Positions 63,955 to 64,000 of a DNA stretch of 64,000 bases are shown piece after piece; the first letter of the stretch is position 1, and every line of letters starts with the position of its first letter. The notes under the pieces are model-generated. The model was not told where the DNA came from. It worked only from the letters and a program-made list of their open reading frames with translations, and searched no databases. The translations under genes and the position numbers were made by a program. Source of the DNA: Actomonas aquatica (GTDB lineage Bacteria; Verrucomicrobiota; Verrucomicrobiia; Opitutales; Opitutaceae); assembly GCF_019679435.2 (NCBI RefSeq), contig NZ_CP139781.1, forward strand, positions 5,576,001 through 5,640,000, written 5' to 3'.

Positions 63955-64000
63955 CTAGACAGCCGGCGCCAACCGGATGGGCTGACGAAGCTGTCCTTGG
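63955..64000 (-). CDS. C-terminal end of an upstream gene (truncated by window edge)
   Basis: On the minus strand a frame ending QPIRLAPAV and TAG (63955-63957) runs out of the window. About 14 residues are visible. Conserved gene order in many bacteria places dnaG before rpoD, so a primase tail is the natural guess, but the short segment cannot prove it. Confidence 0.35.
   Translation of the reverse strand, partial: QGQLRQPIRLAPAV

Overview
The window looks like a chromosomal segment of a GC-rich bacterium of the PVC superphylum, most probably Verrucomicrobiota of the Opitutaceae type. This rests on recognised protein families only: a fused CcoNO cbb3 oxidase, a long (678 aa) IspG with a central insert, and a secreted protein with a C-terminal domain type I associate with Verrucomicrobia. 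No rRNA, CRISPR array, prophage or insertion sequence was seen. High GC gives many long antisense open frames, which were discarded.

Region by region. 1-7 kb: a sigma-54 activator cut by the window edge, then a hexuronate module on the minus strand (SDR reductase, UxaE-type tagaturonate epimerase, glucuronate isomerase UxaC) with a divergent XylR-like LacI/AraC hybrid regulator. 7.1-10.3 kb: a large exported GH2 beta-galactosidase. 10.5-12.3 kb: tRNA-Leu(CAA), a PocR/AraC regulator and a small cysteine-motif protein. 12.6-20.8 kb: a full cbb3 oxidase locus, ccoS-ccoNO-ccoQ-ccoP-ccoG-(ccoH-like)-safE-ccoI. 20.9-25.8 kb: the most intriguing block, a tightly packed DUF1638 / PocR-AraC / corrinoid protein / UroD methyltransferase x2 operon with no recognisable corrinoid reactivase or MttB/MtaB-type enzyme. 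25.8-34.4 kb: a secreted BNR/Ig-like protein, a universal stress protein, tRNA-Pro(GGG), VanZ, LigA, an FkbM methyltransferase, a lipoprotein and two small proteins. 34.5-36.4 kb: dnaA and a candidate oriC. 36.4-42.8 kb: a membrane/isoprenoid operon uppS-cdsA-dxr-rseP-ispG. 43-47.7 kb: pterin dehydratase and a MoxR-DUF58-transglutaminase module. 47.8-51.1 kb: a dehydrogenase, an MTA/purine nucleoside phosphorylase, and a nucleotidyltransferase and lipoprotein whose start codons overlap head to head. 51.3-53.5 kb: katG. 53.6-57.2 kb: a mannan-oligosaccharide set (CE7 esterase, AGE epimerase, GH130 phosphorylase). 57.2-64 kb: the cell-shape operon mreB-mreC-mreD-mrdA, tatA and the primary sigma factor rpoD, with the end of an upstream gene at the right edge.

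Together the genes suggest a plant- or algal-polysaccharide degrader (galacturonate/glucuronate, galactosides, mannan) that respires with a high-affinity oxidase and detoxifies peroxide, and that has an additional corrinoid-dependent one-carbon transfer system of unknown substrate. Small dispersed inverted repeats occur in several intergenic gaps. Two share a GGCTACAG-type core and both lie between convergent genes. Functions are family-level inferences from reading the sequence. No database search was run.
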